From the NCBI GenBank assembly GCA_016271365.2, contig CM057451.1, forward strand, positions 372,145,501 to 372,209,500: a stretch of 64,000 nt of DNA, given 5' to 3'. The DNA comes from Neoceratodus forsteri. Lineage: Eukaryota; Chordata; Ceratodontiformes; Ceratodontidae. The notes under the pieces were generated by a model. The model did not search any database. It worked only from the letters and a program-made list of their open reading frames with translations, and had not been told where the DNA came from. Of the stretch, positions 1-11,475 are shown piece after piece. The translations under genes were made by a program, and so were the position numbers. The first letter of the stretch is position 1; each line of letters starts with the position of its first letter.

Positions 1-749
1 AGAGACAATCCACCTGGCTATTGATCTCTTAGTGGCAGGTTTGCCTTTCCCAACTTTGCCATAGATAAGGAAAAGTTGGAGGGATTCAAACCTGTGACCT
101 TTGGTACACTCTATATAATAACTAAGAGCTCTCTTATATCCAGGCTGTGCAACCTCCTCTCACCCAAAGAGGAGTGATCAGTGAAAAATACTGGAAGGGA
201 GACAGATTGATTAAGATGGAAATCTGAAACCACCTTAGGCAAAAACTTCCTATTAGTCCTAAGGACTACCTTATCCCTGTGGAAAGAAATAAAGTCAGTC
301 TCCACTGACAAGGCTTGCAATTCACTTATTCGTCTGGCAGAGTGATAGCCACTAAAAAACAGTTTTCCAAGTTAGGTACTCAAGCTCTGCAGAAGACAGA
401 GGTTCAAAGGGGTTGCATTAACTAGGCAATGCAAACATTAAGGTCCCAAGCAGGGGCGGTTCCGAAAGGAGGATTAGTATGGAGTAATCCCTTAAAAACT
501 TGGAAAACACAGGATGAGAGAAAGAGGGGATGACTTTCCTGCTGACACAAAAGCAGACACAGCTGCCAAATGAACTCTCAGGGTAGCTGGTCTGAGACCC
601 AAGGAATTAAGATGTACCATGTAATCTAACAAAATGGGCAATTCAGAAGATTCTGGGGAAATATTTTTCCCAGCACACCAAATGGAAAACCTCTTCCATT
701 TAGAACTATAAGTAGCCCTAGTGGAAGGCTTTCTGGAAGCCTTTAGCAT
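1..749 (-). pseudogene. DIRS-A tyrosine recombinase, partial and broken
   Basis: Two open pieces, 749-492 and 320-111, match the SAM-like N-terminal part and the start of the catalytic part of DIRS recombinases. The first has the family motif RKPSTRATYSSKWKRFSIWC. The second has the FHRDKVVLRTNRKFLPKVV segment shared with DIRS-C and DIRS-F. A frame change and stops lie between them. The C-terminal catalytic His/Arg and Tyr motifs would be left of position 1. In an active element this enzyme would integrate the circular cDNA without target duplication. Confidence 0.8.
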
Positions 750-777
750 CTCAAGAACACCCTGAGAGAGGTGTAAA

Positions 778-1624
778 TCAGCAAACTCTTAACTCCTCAA
801 GAGCCAGGCCTTGAGGCTGAGGGATTTGAGGTCCGGATACCAAACCCTTCCCTGGGCACAAGTCAACAGATTGTGATTCCTGGGGAGGCATAGGGGAAGA
901 TGGACTGTCAGAGACAGAAGGAGTGGGTACCAGGGCTGCCTGGCCCAATCCGGGGCAATCAGAATCACCCTGCAAGGCTGAGATCTGATTTTGACTAGTA
1001 CTTTGAATAGGAGAGGAAAGGGGGGGAAAGCATAGAGGAACTTCCCCTCCCAATCCAGAAGAAGGACATCCAGGGAACTGAGCCCAGCACTGGAGGCCTG
1101 CAACAGAACATAGGAAGTCTGTGATTGTCTGGGGCTGCAAAAGATCTATCTGAGGATGCCCCACCTGGCAAAAACTATCCCCAGCACTTGAGGATCCAGG
1201 GACCATTCGTGATGGCCCTGGGAAATCCTGCTGAGGGCATCCGCTAGACATTGTCCTTCCCTGGAAGATGAACTGCTATGAGGAAGTGTTCAGGGAATAG
1301 GCCAGAGACCACAACTTCATTGCCTCGTGCACAAGGCCGAAGACCGAGTGCCCCTGTTTGTTGATGTACCACATTGTTGTGGTGCTGTCTGTTCTGACTT
1401 GTATCACTTTGTCGTGGACAGACGGAAAAAGCTTGAAGAGCTAAAAGACAGCTCTGAGTTCCAGCAAATTGATGTGAGCAGAGATTCCTGGGGACCAAAC
1501 TCCTGAGTGGAAAGGTCACCCATGTGGGCTCCCAACCCAGAAGGGAAGCATCTGTAGTGAGAGTCAAGTCGTGAGAGAGGAAATGAAGGGACCCCGCTCT
1601 TAATTGCTCTGATCCTGCCACCAC
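778..1624 (-). pseudogene. DIRS-A RNase H region, frameshifted
   Basis: The frames between the RT and the recombinase contain segments typical of the DIRS RNase H tail: LLLDWEGKFLYAFPPFPLL near 1,070-1,010, then an ILIAPDWARQPW segment near 960. The same order (AFPPFPL, then LIAPDWPRQFW) appears in DIRS-C near 10,100-10,000. The N-terminal half is scattered over other frames around 1,620-1,244. Several frameshifts break it. The module would remove RNA from the RNA/DNA hybrid during reverse transcription. Confidence 0.65.
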
Positions 1625-1639
1625 TGGAGAGCTAGGATC

Positions 1640-2649
1640 AAGGTTCGAGTCACTGGGACCAACTTGGAAAGGGGTCTCTTCTCTGAGACCAAAAGGTTCT
1701 CAAGTGAAACTGAATGTCTCTCATCTGAAATCTGGCTCCCTGCACAACAGCTGTGGATGCAGCCATGTGCCCCAGGAGCTGCAGAAAGTGTCTTGCTGGT
1801 CGAGAGACCTGCAGAGTGAAGGAAGAGGCCAGAGCCACTAAATTCCTTACCCTTTCTGGGGAAGAAAGGCTCTGGCTAGCTTTGTGTCAATTCTGCCCCT
1901 ATAAAGGTGAGTACCTGGACTGGTTCCAGAACCGACTTTGGTAGGTTTAGCAGAAAACCCAGGAGGTGAGAAGCTGCTGGGTGACCTGCAGGTGAGATTT
2001 TACCTGTTCTGGGGACTGGCCTACAATGAGCCAGTCGTCTAGATAGGAAAACAGCAATCCTCTGCCTCCTTAAGTGGGCCACTGCTAGACACTTTGTGAA
2101 TACCCTTGGAGCAGAGTAAGGCGAAGGGCATTGCTCTGAACTGGTAATGACCTGAGGGCAGTTCGAATCTGAGGTACTTTCGGTGGGATCTTCTGATTAG
2201 GACATGGAAATAGGCATCCTTGAGGTCCAGGGAGGCTAGCCAGTCCCTGGCCTTAGGAAAAGTAAAATCATTGCCAGAGTTACCATTTTGAACTTTGGTT
2301 TCAAAGATGCTTGTTCAGATATCTGAGATCTAAAATGGGCCGACTCTCCTGTCTTTTTGGGGTGAAGGAAGTATCTGGAATACAGACCCCTGCCCTGATG
2401 CAGGGGAGGAACCCTTTCTACTGCTCTGAGAGCTAACAGGGATGAGACCTCTGTTTCCAGAGCGAGGGTCTCTGAAGCACTTGCAGGTAAAAAAAGTCTG
2501 CTTCTCAACTTGGGAAACTTTTTGAAGCTGAGAACCAGACCCTGGCTTACTACTTCCAGAACCCACTTGTCTGAGGTTAAAGAAGCCCAATTCTGACTGA
2601 AGTAAGCCAGCCTGCCCCCCACTGGTACAGGAGAATCGGCCCTGGGCAC
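1640..2649 (-). pseudogene. DIRS-A reverse transcriptase
   Basis: The N-terminal RT part is open at 2,649-2,236, with GGRLAYFSQNWASLTSDKWV and the later RYFLHPKKTGE motif (compare SRYFLVPKRTGGWRP in DIRS-C). The catalytic box is present as YLDDWL, encoded at about 2,045-2,028, but in a different frame from the upstream part. At least two frameshifts therefore separate the palm motifs. The domain order matches DIRS-C and DIRS-F. Confidence 0.75.
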
Positions 2650-2653
2650 CCCA

Positions 2654-4221
2654 TCAGGGTGCCTGTTTCACAGGAGCTTTAGGCTGGGGGGTGGGAGCAG
2701 GTCTGCCCACCCCTCGTCTGCCCCTGCCTCTGAAGAAGCCCCTCTGAGCATAGGCAGAGGAGGCCTGAGTCTGGTAGAAAGGCCTGTGAAAAGGCCTACC
2801 CCTACCCTGGGGCATGCCTTTGAGGAGTGGCTTGCAGCTCCTTAGCCTGGGCACTCTTGTAAGTAGTCCTATATTCATCCATCTTCTTCATGTAATTCTC
2901 TGTCTGCTCTCCAAACAGAGAATTTCCCAACACTGAGAAAATCCATAGCCTTAGTCTGGGTATCCTGTGACAAACTAGTACACCTGAGCCAGGCCAACCC
3001 ACTAAAACTACAGATGTGGCCATGACCCTAGAGGAAACATCATTAACATCCACAGCAGCATGAAACTGAACCTTAGAGGCTTCAATGCCATCAGCAGCCA
3101 CCTGTTCTAGTTCACTAGCCAGCTGGCCATGGGCCTGCTTTGCCAATTGCATAACAGTATCCCATCTAGATTTCTGATACCTAGCTACATAAGCCATATA
3201 ATTTGCTTGCCTGAGTCCCAGAGAGGCTGCCATATACTGTTTTTGCCATGGCATCAATCTTCCTGGAATCCTTGTCAGGAGGATGTAGCTAAGGGAATAT
3301 TAGCTTTATCACAGGCAGCAGCCTGAACTATCCCAACATGACTGCATTGCTGAGAAAGGAATTCTGTATCAGGGCCTGACAATGTATACCTTCTGTCCAT
3401 CTTTTTATCTACAGGAGGCACAGAATTAGGAGCTTTAAAATTTTAATTGTTTGTTTCCTAAAGACTTATGTAAAGGAATAGACAATCTCCTAGACTCTGG
3501 AATATCCATCATTTCTACAAAATCAGGCTCCTCTTGCTCATCCACAGCCTCTTCTAAAGGAAGCTGGAGGGTTTCAGCAACTTTTTATAAAACATAAAAT
3601 GAGATGGGGACTCAGACAGCATAGGGGAGATTCTAAAGGTCTGTCTGGGAGATGTCAGTTCAATGGGCACACCCAGACCTTCCCAGCCACATTCATACTG
3701 TTCATAATCCTCCTCCCCTCCTCTCGTTCATAAAATTCCTCAATATCACAATCCTGAACCATTGGGACGGACGAACCGACCTTTACCAGATAGTGGTGGT
3801 TCGGACGGACCCTGAACAATGACTGGACAATTTGTATGGCTTTTGCTATCTCTGCAGCAGTTGGAGAAGAATTTTGGACTCCAGACCTGCTGATTTTCTT
3901 GTTTTCTTTACGAATTGGTTCCTCAGAACCAGCTTTTCTTTGCCGAGGAAGTCTGGCCCTGGTCAGAGGCACTCCCTCTGGTTCGGCTGGCACGAACAGG
4001 GCCATCCATCCGGTCAGAGGACTTTTGGCCTCTGTCCTGAGCCTGCCCAATCTTTTTCCAGGGTGGCTGCAGGAAATTCTTATACCTGGCAGTCTGACTG
4101 GAGGTGGTCAAACCCCAGACAATAAACACATGTGGTGTGTGGGTCAGCCTTGGCAAAGACTTCTCCAAACATCACAGTGTTGAAACCCAGTGGGCCGGTT
4201 TTCTTTTGGTTTCTCAGACAT
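2654..4221 (-). pseudogene. DIRS-A gag-like ORF1 protein, broken
   Basis: The segment 3,257-2,802 contains the conserved DIRS gag helix region (ASLGLRQANYMAYVA, then ELEQVAADGIEASKVQ), close in pattern to DIRS-C at 12,390-12,016. A Cys/His knuckle is encoded near 4,180-4,130 (CVYCLGFDHLQSDC) and resembles the knuckles of DIRS-B, DIRS-D and DIRS-F. The reading frame starts around 4,221 but meets a stop after about 25 codons and shifts several times. Confidence 0.65.
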
Positions 4222-4286
4222 AATGCCAGCCTAACCAAAAACTTCGCCTTTTAACGGCAGTGCCAGAAGACACCCCTTATCGTGTT

Positions 4287-4576
4287 CCTAAACCGTGTCA
4301 CGGGTACTGGAAACCGTGAATAACCGCTTTTTTAGAACCGATAAGAACCGGAACCCACTCTAAAATAGTAACTTTTAGTTTTAAATGAGTTTTAAACCCA
4401 CTGATCGGTTCAAAACGAACCGATAACTTACAAGTTCCACACAGACAAAACCTTCATTTACTTACGGTTACCACAGATAGAAGCTTGAATCGAGCGGTTT
4501 TGCGGTTAAAATAAAACTATTCTCGGTTAAATCCAACCGAGAAAACACTTTTTAAACCGAGAAATGAACCGAGCAG
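4287..4576. repeat. AACCG/CGGTT short-motif cluster
   Basis: Within about 290 bp, AACCG or its complement CGGTT occurs more than a dozen times at irregular spacing, in both orientations and in an AT-rich background. It lies just upstream of the DIRS-A gag start on the minus strand, in the 5' end of that element. It is not a simple tandem repeat. It could be a cluster of protein-binding sites in the DIRS 5' region, or a local mutational echo. A perfect 16-bp palindrome (AATGGTTTAAACCATT) sits nearby at about 4,686-4,701. Confidence 0.5.
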
Positions 4577-4739
4577 AAGGAGAAATCTCCGGAGCGACTG
4601 TTCACTGAGGCGGAGTAAAGAATCTGACAGTTCAAGTTTGAAATGACACAGATAGAGCTGCTCTCGTGCCAAAATTCTATTTTGGAATGGTTTAAACCAT
4701 TTCACTCCAGGGCAGTTCTAGAGCTGGATCAAACTGCTA

Positions 4740-6900
4740 ATGTCTATAATATAGCAAGACTTCATGTTGTTTGAATTGCATCTTGCGAAATGAGAGCTGT
4801 GGACCTCCCCTAGTATCCCCGACAGGAATCTCCAATAGCTGGTGATAACAGCGTCTGAGGAACGGTGGACAAAGGGATCCTCTTCCTCGGGGGAGGATGA
4901 CAAGGAGGCCGAGGAACCCGGTTCAGAGTCGGGGGGCAGATGGAGGATCTGGTCTAAAGATGACCTCATCCATGGCTCTGAGGTACAGAGGGAAAGCAGC
5001 TGCCGATGCTCTAAACTGTTCCCAGGTCATTGGCTCCAAAGGCCAGGGAGTGAAGAAGGAGGAGGCAGAGGAGCTGACAACAGGAGAGAGGTCTGGCACA
5101 CCACAGCAGGACTTCTGCTAGAGCTACAAAAATGCACAGGGGACCCCTGCTGAAGGGTGGGGGAGCTGCGCAACTCACCCACTGCAGGACACCCAACAGG
5201 ATAGGGGCGGCTAAAGCGGTGCCTATGGGCAAGGACCCCATAATGGGGCGGTTAGAGTTGGTCTGTCCTTTGGGGGCGGCCCCTGGCCCCAACTGTTGCA
5301 GATCGTACCGGGTCAGGTGAGGAGAGTACGGTCAGCACTGCAGCTCCTCCCAGAGCCACCAGCTACCCTGGAAGAGTGCCTGTGTGCAGACCTCCCAACC
5401 TCACCAGATAGGGATCTGCTCCTCGACTGGCCCCTAGTACCTGAGACAGTGGGCTCCGAGATGACTCCGGCACCAGAAACAGTGCCAGAATCCATCTCAG
5501 AACCCACCCCGGCACCGAATCCAACTCAGTGCCAAGCACAACGCCAGAACCAGACCCGGCACCGGGGTCGGCACCGGACTGTAACCCAGCGCTGCCCTCA
5601 GCACCGATCCTCACCTTGACGTCGCAAGCAGCACCAGAGGACAAAGAGGAGTCAGCCCCAAGGGCGTCTAAAAAGAGTAGCAGGCCATCCCATTGTACCA
5701 GAGAATGAATCGCTAGGCGTAGGTGAGTGACAGGACTCCTGAAAGTCGGGCAGTCAGTGTGGGTCATCCTAATCTTCCTCCTCTGAGGAAGAGAAGATAT
5801 AGTAGACTGCCAAAGAGGCCACCCCCGAAACTCTCCCTCTCCTGGTACCGAGGACATCAGAAGGGGACCCAGCACTGACAGCAGCAGTGCCTCACTCACC
5901 GGCACCAAGGGAGGTGTTGGGTGCCAAAGCAGCACCAACAAGTGGCACCGAGGACTACTCCAGCTCAGGCCAAGCATATAGCTGCGACCGCAAAACCAGG
6001 GGTGTCCATGCCTCCGAGGAGGCAACCGACCATGAGGGGTGCTCAGCCAAGCCCCCAGAGGAGGCAGACTGTCCACCAGAGCCCTCACACAGCCAGGTCT
6101 CCCGTCTCAGCGAGACTAGAATCGGTAGAGGTCTGATCCTCATCAGTACATATAGTACCAGAGAGAGACCAGGGGCAAGGGCCCAAAGTCCTGGCCTTGG
6201 TGTCCTGGGACCAGCGCCGCCCTCCTAAGGTAGGAGGATCCTGACCCACCTTCAATGCACGCAACTCAAGGATCCAGCGGTCCATGGAAAAGGAAGCGTC
6301 GCAGTTGTTCATGTCATGCGACGGACCCAGGCAAGTTAAACAGCGATTATGGCAGTCCATCACGGTCATCAGCCTGCCACAGGGGCACCGACGCATAGGG
6401 GCATGCCCAGCCTTAGATTTCGAATTAGGCCCACAACCGTAATAGCGCGGACCAAATAAAAAACAAACAAACATAGAACAGACTCAGCGCAATAGAAATA
6501 GTTAAATAAAGAAATAAAAAACTGTTTCACCAGATTCTGGAAGGTTTACAACATCGAGTAATAGTGGCGGTGGCAGAACTTCAGTGCTATGCAAATATAA
6601 AGATGGCTTTAGCTCCCACAGGGTGATGCACCTCAATGGTGGGAAAAGAAGAACTGAGGTGGTGGAGGGGCCAGCGTCGGTTACTGGCCAACCTGGGAAT
6701 GCCACATAATACGTCGGCATCAAAGGACAAGCCGTCCCCCATCGGTCCCTCCTCCTTAGGAAGCTGAAAAAAGCTTAGAAAGATATGCTTCCCGCAGGGT
6801 CCTAGCACCTCCAGTTAGATCCACCAGTGATGAATGTTTAAGATTAATCCAGGGAAGATCTATGATCAGTGTTCCACATTGAGTGAAAATATAGAGCGGT
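4740..6900 (-). mobile_element. DIRS-B: 5' part of a DIRS element (gag region only)
   Basis: On the minus strand this stretch encodes gag-like segments: a Cys/His knuckle near 6,400-6,300 followed by a Ser/Glu/Pro-rich low-complexity region running to about 4,840. No RT, RNase H or recombinase follows. At about 4,740 it meets DIRS-A. The simplest reading is a DIRS 5' end interrupted by DIRS-A, with the rest lying left of the window. Plain truncation is the alternative. Confidence 0.6.
6085..6474 (-). pseudogene. DIRS-B gag N-terminal part with Cys/His knuckle
   Basis: This is an open frame of 129 residues. Its diagnostic part is CPCGRLMTVMDCHNRCLTCL followed by GPSHDMNNC. The CxC...H..C..CLG..H....C arrangement recurs in DIRS-F (CACGKQITMKNGHSTCLFCL), so it looks like the nucleic-acid-binding knuckle of this group's gag protein. 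Downstream the frame breaks, and the acidic Ser-rich region continues in other frames. Confidence 0.6.
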
Positions 6901-6929
6901 GGTAATGGGGAGGAGCCACAGGGGGCGGA

Positions 6930-8450
6930 GCTACCAGTGGGCGGAGTCAGTCGGGATGCAATAAATGCATAAGAAACAAGAAATAAGAGTAATATGATGA
7001 TCTGTAGGCCTCTGTAGTGTGCAGTAGCAAAAGAAAACGTACTGGAAAACCTCTGCATTCTAGTTGCAGGCCTGGCAACAGTTTGTGACAGTCTTGACAT
7101 TTTGGTGCAGCCATACTACATCTCTTTACTAGTGCCTGCAAGGCCAAGATCTAATCTTCGGTTTCGCAGTCCTGCCCAATGAGCTGCAGCTTCCAAATAA
7201 GGGAAACTGTCAATATCAGGGCCCTCAATTGAGATAAGCATAAGTGCATTTAGCACACTGGCACTTAATCTATTTCGTTCTTGCGTTTTTATTCGATTCA
7301 GTGCAGAAACCCCTCACAATCTGCAGTTGACATTGGTATTATCATTGCCAGTTCTGCCAAAGTAGATATGTTTGGATGCAAGTCTACATACTTAGTAGTT
7401 AGGCGTGCAGCACATCAGAAATAGTCTTAAAGGCCATCTTTTCGTGAACATGAGACTACATGGAAGCCCATTCCAGTGCAGAAGCACCTACATCACAACA
7501 GTAGCATACTGACCAAGAATAATCTCAAGGCTATCACTACCATACCCTTCCAACTCTTCAATATCACCTTCGGTATCATGCTGGGGTCAAAGATACTGAA
7601 GCGCATCCAAAGTTCTGTGCTTGAAACCTTTGCTCAATTTGAGCAATTAGGGCCCTAATAAAGTTGTCATGCACAGAGGTTCTGAAATGATGTAACTGTG
7701 GTTAAGCTAAATGGCAAATTCAGGCCTTTATCATTCAGGAGTACTAGTTCAGTAAATGGGAGAAGTACTGACCAGGTACCAGTAGTATGCCTAAGAATCT
7801 CTAAAGTGGAATGTAAATGTCTCTCTATATCAGTAAAATTCAGAGCTGATGTTTGAAAGCATTTAGATAAGATGATAAGGTGTGGAAGTATGTCACACAT
7901 CATGCATAAAATAGAGAAAAACTCCCAATTTTCCACCATTTTTACTAGGTCCACAGCTTGGGGATCATGCCTTTCAGAGGCCTCTCTATGCAAGGACGTA
8001 ACAACGGATGGGAAAATCTTCCTTAGTGTGTCACATGCTGCATCATGGGACAACCACCTAACTGCTTTTGCCTGTTTAGGCTTTAAAACAGGGTTTTCCA
8101 TTACCTGCTGAATTTCTTTCAGAGCAGCCATGTGAACAGCAGAATTTTCATATCTGTATAAGTGATCTAGTGTTTGATTAAACTTTTTAATGGCGTTCAC
8201 TTCATTTGCTGCTGCCTTTACAGCCAAGGCCTCCCGGTGAGCCATACAGTGATTTTCAACAAGAATTGGGCTGACTTCTTTCAGCTTTTTAGCCACCCCG
8301 TTTTGCCTGCCCAGCATAACGGCTGCTCCATCACTGCCTAACTCTGCAAGGTGATCAATCGAGATTTGATTGTTATCAGAGAACTCCAGCTTTTTTTTTA
8401 ACAATTGTGTCTGCCTTTCCATCAATTAGTTCCTCAAGTCCCAGGAAAGA
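6930..8450 (-). mobile_element. hAT-1: decayed hAT DNA transposon, interrupted by DIRS-C
   Basis: A long transposase fragment (8,450-7,667) is followed by a decayed C-terminal part that includes a hAT dimerisation-like motif (STLAELAMIIPMSTADCE) at about 7,375-7,310. At 8,450 the coding sequence stops abruptly at the left tip of DIRS-C, and sequence on the far side of DIRS-C (from 14,312) can continue it. The element's own terminal inverted repeats were not identified. Confidence 0.75.
7667..8450 (-). pseudogene. hAT-1 transposase (ZNF862/KIAA1586-like), partial
   Basis: There are 252 open residues. The RNase H-like catalytic core of hAT transposases is visible: HLAELGSDGAAVMLGRQNG (second Asp region), then NHCMAHREALAVKAA (CxxH-type segment) and KAVRWLSHDAACDTL (the RWLS motif). 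This pattern is typical of the hAT lineage domesticated as ZNF862-like genes. The N-terminal zinc finger and the last third are missing or decayed. The frame remains open across the rejoined DIRS-C insertion site. Confidence 0.85.
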
Positions 8451-8621
8451 AAATACAGGTTACTCACCTGTAACAGGAGTTCTAGGAATGGTATATGTTG
8501 TTCATCCACACTGTCTGGCAGGTTCCTTGCCGCTTTAAATCTTGCCGGAAGGTCTTCAAGCTGGCTCCTCCCACCCACCCGGGTGGTAAAATTCTCGGCT
8601 CCGCCCCATGACGCCAGATCT
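8451..8621. repeat. DIRS-C left inverted terminal repeat
   Basis: The segment 8,481-8,621 is the reverse complement of 14,168-14,308. Over the inner 125 bp or so I count only two mismatches. The outer tip (8,451-8,480, containing CAGGTTACTCACCTGTAACA) differs from the right tip, so left and right ends are distinguishable. That outer tip is matched instead by the first half of the internal complementary region. Confidence 0.9.
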
Positions 8622-8673
8622 GGCCCGCTGGAAGCTCAGGTTGTGCGTCGAAGCCGGGGAGGTCGGGTGGGTC

Positions 8674-8766
8674 GTGTGGATGAACAACATATACCATTCC
8701 TAGAACTCCTGTTACAGGTGAGTAACCTGTATTTCTAGGGACATGGATATGTTGTTCATCCACACT
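8674..8766. repeat. DIRS-C internal complementary region (ICR)
   Basis: The first half (8,674-8,734) is the reverse complement of the left tip (8,451-8,508). The second half (8,735-8,766) is the reverse complement of the right tip (14,277-14,308). The join between halves reads across TTTCTAGGG, which predicts a left-right end junction in a circular intermediate. In DIRS-1 such a region is thought to template completion of the cDNA ends and circle closure. It lies between the recombinase gene and the left repeat, as in DIRS-1. Confidence 0.88.
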
Positions 8767-8821
8767 TATTGGCAGACTCCTAGCAGTTCTCCGGGAGGAG
8801 GGAGGCAAGGCACACACCCCC

Positions 8822-9840
8822 CTACTTAGGGAATAAAGACTGGAGAACCGAGGCCCCAAAACCAGCATCCCAGCGCGACTCAAGGTCGATGTGGTAATGG
8901 GTAATAAAGGTGTGTGCTGACTTCCAGGTAGCAGCCCTGCAGATTTCCTGGATAGGGACGTCCCTGGAAGCAGCCACCGATGCAGCAGTATGACGGGTAG
9001 AATGAGCTCTTATCCCTCTGGGAGGCTCCATGCCCGCCAACTTATAGCAGCGATCTATGCAGGAGGTGACCCACCTGCCTATCGTCCGCTTGGCTGCAGG
9101 TCTGCCAGATGCGGCTTCAGCGTAGGTGACAAACAGCTGGCGTAACCTCTCCTCGAATTTCAGCTGCAGCGCCTCCTTACACAAGCGAGCGCCTTCTAGG
9201 GTCCAGAGTATGGAGCCTATATCGCCTCCGAGGTGTGATTGGGGTAGAACACGGCAGAGTCAGCACCTGATTAAGGTGAAACTCCGGCACACCACCTTGG
9301 AAGGAATTTCGGTGGGGCGCAGGACAACCTTGTCCCTGTGGAAGACCAGGTAAGGAGACTCGATGCAAAGCGCTGGAGTCTCCCATCCTTCTGGCTGACA
9401 TGATAGCCACCAAGAAGGCGGTCTTCCACGACAGGTGAAGAAGATCACACCTGTGCACTGGTTCAATGGCTTGCCCATGAGCTTTGCCAGTACCAGCAGT
9501 AGATCCCACGGAGGTGGAGGTTTTCGACCGGAGGGGAAATGTGATCAAGGCCTTTGAAAAAGCGCCCGACCACCTTTTCCTGCGCCACCGACTGCTCCCC
9601 GGCCCGCGCCCGGTAAGCAGAGATGGCTGCCAGGTGCACCTTTAGGGTCGTCTACCTAAGCCCTTGACTAGAAAGGGACCATAAATAGTCCAAAATGTTT
9701 GCCAAAGAACAGGAGGAAGGGTCCAAGCCCTTGCCCTGACACCAAATGGAAAATCTCTTCCATTTGAAGACATAGCATTTCCTGGTCGACTCCTTACGGG
9801 ACGCCTCAACAACATTGAGGACCTCGTAGGAAAGACCCAA
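8822..9840 (-). pseudogene. DIRS-C tyrosine recombinase
   Basis: Three overlapping frames together cover a whole recombinase: N-terminal SAM-like part 9,840-9,652 (RKESTRKCYVFKWKRFSIWC), middle 9,548-9,177 (LLHLSWKTAFLVAIMSARRM, containing the first catalytic Arg region) and C-terminal part 9,184-8,822. The last piece shows AHSTRHTAASVAA (the HxxR box) and FITHYHIDL (the nucleophile Tyr region). It then ends near LQSLFPK. Frame changes near 9,650 and 9,180 make it non-functional. Confidence 0.85.
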
Positions 9841-9851
9841 GGCCTAGAACT

Positions 9852-10617
9852 CTAGCCGCTCAGGAACCAGGCCATCAGGTGCAGGGATTGAAGGTCCGGA
9901 TGGAACACCTTCCCCTTATTGACTGAGAGCAGGTCCGGGCGAGCTGGAAGCTGCCTCGGGAGCCTGGAGCTGAGGCTGAGGAGATCTGGGAACCAGAACT
10001 GGCGGGGCCAGTCTGGGGCTATCAGAATCACCGGCGCCTTGTCCCTCCTTGCCTTGAGAAGCACCATGTGAATCAAGGGAAATGGGGGAAAGGCATAAAA
10101 GAGACCTGGGGTCCACATCCTCGAGAAGGCATCCCCCTGCAGCGAGCCCTGTTGAGGGGGGCGGGCATGAAACAGCCTCAGCTTCGCGTTCTCCCTGGAG
10201 GCAAACAGGTCCACCTGAGGTGTGCCCCAGTGGGAGAACAGATCTTGTACTACCTCCGGCAGGAGAGACCACTCGTGGGATGCAGCCCCTATCCGGCTTA
10301 GGGCATCGGCCAGGGTGTTGGAGGCTCCTGCCACATGAATGAGCTGGAGATCCGCCTCCAGGCTGCGCACGAGTGACCAAATGCGGAGAGCTTCCTTGCA
10401 TAAAGGCATGGAACGCGTCCCGCCCTGGCGGTTTAGGTAGTACATGGTCGTGGTATTGTCCGTCTGGACTCAGACCACTTAACCCCGGAGGAACGGAGCA
10501 AAGGCGGTGAGAGCTAGGCAGACCGCTCGGAGCTCCAGCAGGTTGATGTGGCATCGGGACTCCCGCGGGGACCAGAGGCCGTGCGCTCGGTGTTCCCCCA
10601 GATGGGCACCCAACCCA
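9852..10617 (-). pseudogene. DIRS-C RNase H
   Basis: The segment 10,445-9,852 is open and includes MYYLNRQGGTRS, HVAGASNTLADALSR (the HVxG...ADxLSR signature of RNase H in DIRS elements), then WGTPQVDLFAS and ILIAPDWPRQFW. Upstream, VQTDNTTT (catalytic Asp of the TDN motif) is encoded just before 10,445 but is preceded in frame by TAA and TGA. The N-terminal third continues in another frame from the RT end at 10,618. Confidence 0.8.
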
Positions 10618-11475
10618 TCAGAGGCGCCGGTCGAAGAGGACCGTCAGCTCGGGGCGGACAAGCGGGATACCCTCCTGCAGATGTGATGGAGCGCTCCACC
10701 GCCGAGGCGTTCCACATCTCCTGGTCATCATCACTAGCTGGTCCAATGGATCGCAGCGTTGTGACCACTGGCTGGCCAGTCCCCACTGAAGGGGGCGCAT
10801 GCGCCAGCGTGCCCAACGGACCACGCTGGTGCAGGCCGCCATGAGACCCAGGAGATGCAGGAAGTCCCAGGCAGGGCGCGATTGCCCAACCAGAAATGAT
10901 TGGGCAAAGGAGGTAAGAACCTCGGCCCTGTCCGCCGGGAGCTGTGCTCTGGCTCGAAGAGAGCTGAGCTCTGTCCCGATAGACAGAATCACCTGCTTCG
11001 GCTCGAGTTCCGACTTGGCCTCGTTGATGAGAAGGCCAACTTGAGAGCAAACCCGGAGGGCCAGATCTCTGGACCGCTCTACCTCCTGTCTGGAGGGGGC
11101 TGCTATCAGCCAATCGTCCAGGTAAGGGTACACCCAGACCCCTCGGCACCGCAGGAAGGCTGTCACCACTGCAATGCATTTGGTGAAGACCCTGGGAGCT
11201 GAAGACAGGCCGAAGGGCATGGCTCGGAACTCGAAGAGGGATCCCTCCGCTCGAAAGCGAAGGAATCTCCGATGTGACGGACGGATAGGGACGTGAAAGA
11301 ACGCGTCCTGCAGGTCCAGAGAGCAGAACCACACGCCGTGTTCCGGAGATGGTATTATCTGTGCCAGAGTGACCATCCTGAAGGTTCGAGACCTTAGGAA
11401 CTTGTTCAGGTCGTGTGGGTCGAGAATGGGGCGCCAGCCCCCCGTCCGTTTCGGAACCAGGAAGTACCTGGACAC
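10618..11475 (-). pseudogene. DIRS-C reverse transcriptase (core open)
   Basis: There are 285 open residues. Motifs in order: SRYFLVPKRTGGWRPILDPH, FCSLDLQDAFFHVPI (catalytic Asp, motif A), RAMPFGLSSAPRVFTK (motif B), VWVYPYLDDWLI (motif C, YLDD, at about 11,130-11,110) and LLINEAKSELEPKQ (motif D). It runs into the RNase H linker (SHLQEGIPLVRPELTVLFDR). The N-terminal RT extension (GGRLRHFLSAWSAITTDRWV) is in another frame at about 11,720-11,640, so at least one frameshift is needed to join them. Confidence 0.9.

Larger units (their letters stand above)
1..4740 (-). mobile_element. DIRS-A: DIRS tyrosine-recombinase retrotransposon, left end outside window
   Basis: Read on the minus strand, the order is gag-like protein (about 4,220-2,650), reverse transcriptase (about 2,650-1,650), RNase H (about 1,600-780) and tyrosine recombinase (749-1), which is the DIRS gene order. 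There are no LTRs, integrase or aspartic protease. The left edge cuts the recombinase, so the 3' repeat and internal complementary region are not visible. All reading frames carry stops or frameshifts, so the copy is dead. The right end is not sharply defined. It lies between the AT-rich stretch near 4,700 and the start of another gag-like region near 4,800, so DIRS-A may have inserted into DIRS-B. Confidence 0.8.

Noticed and set aside
5363..6088. 241-residue minus-strand open frame in DIRS-B
   Set aside because: It overlaps the degenerate gag linker and shows no domain. I treated it as part of the broken DIRS-B gag region, not a separate gene.
8447..8737. A separate 290-bp MITE-like palindrome next to DIRS-C
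   Set aside because: The same arrangement exists at DIRS-F, and the two halves of the inner arm match the two element tips, so it is the left terminal repeat plus the internal complementary region of DIRS-C.
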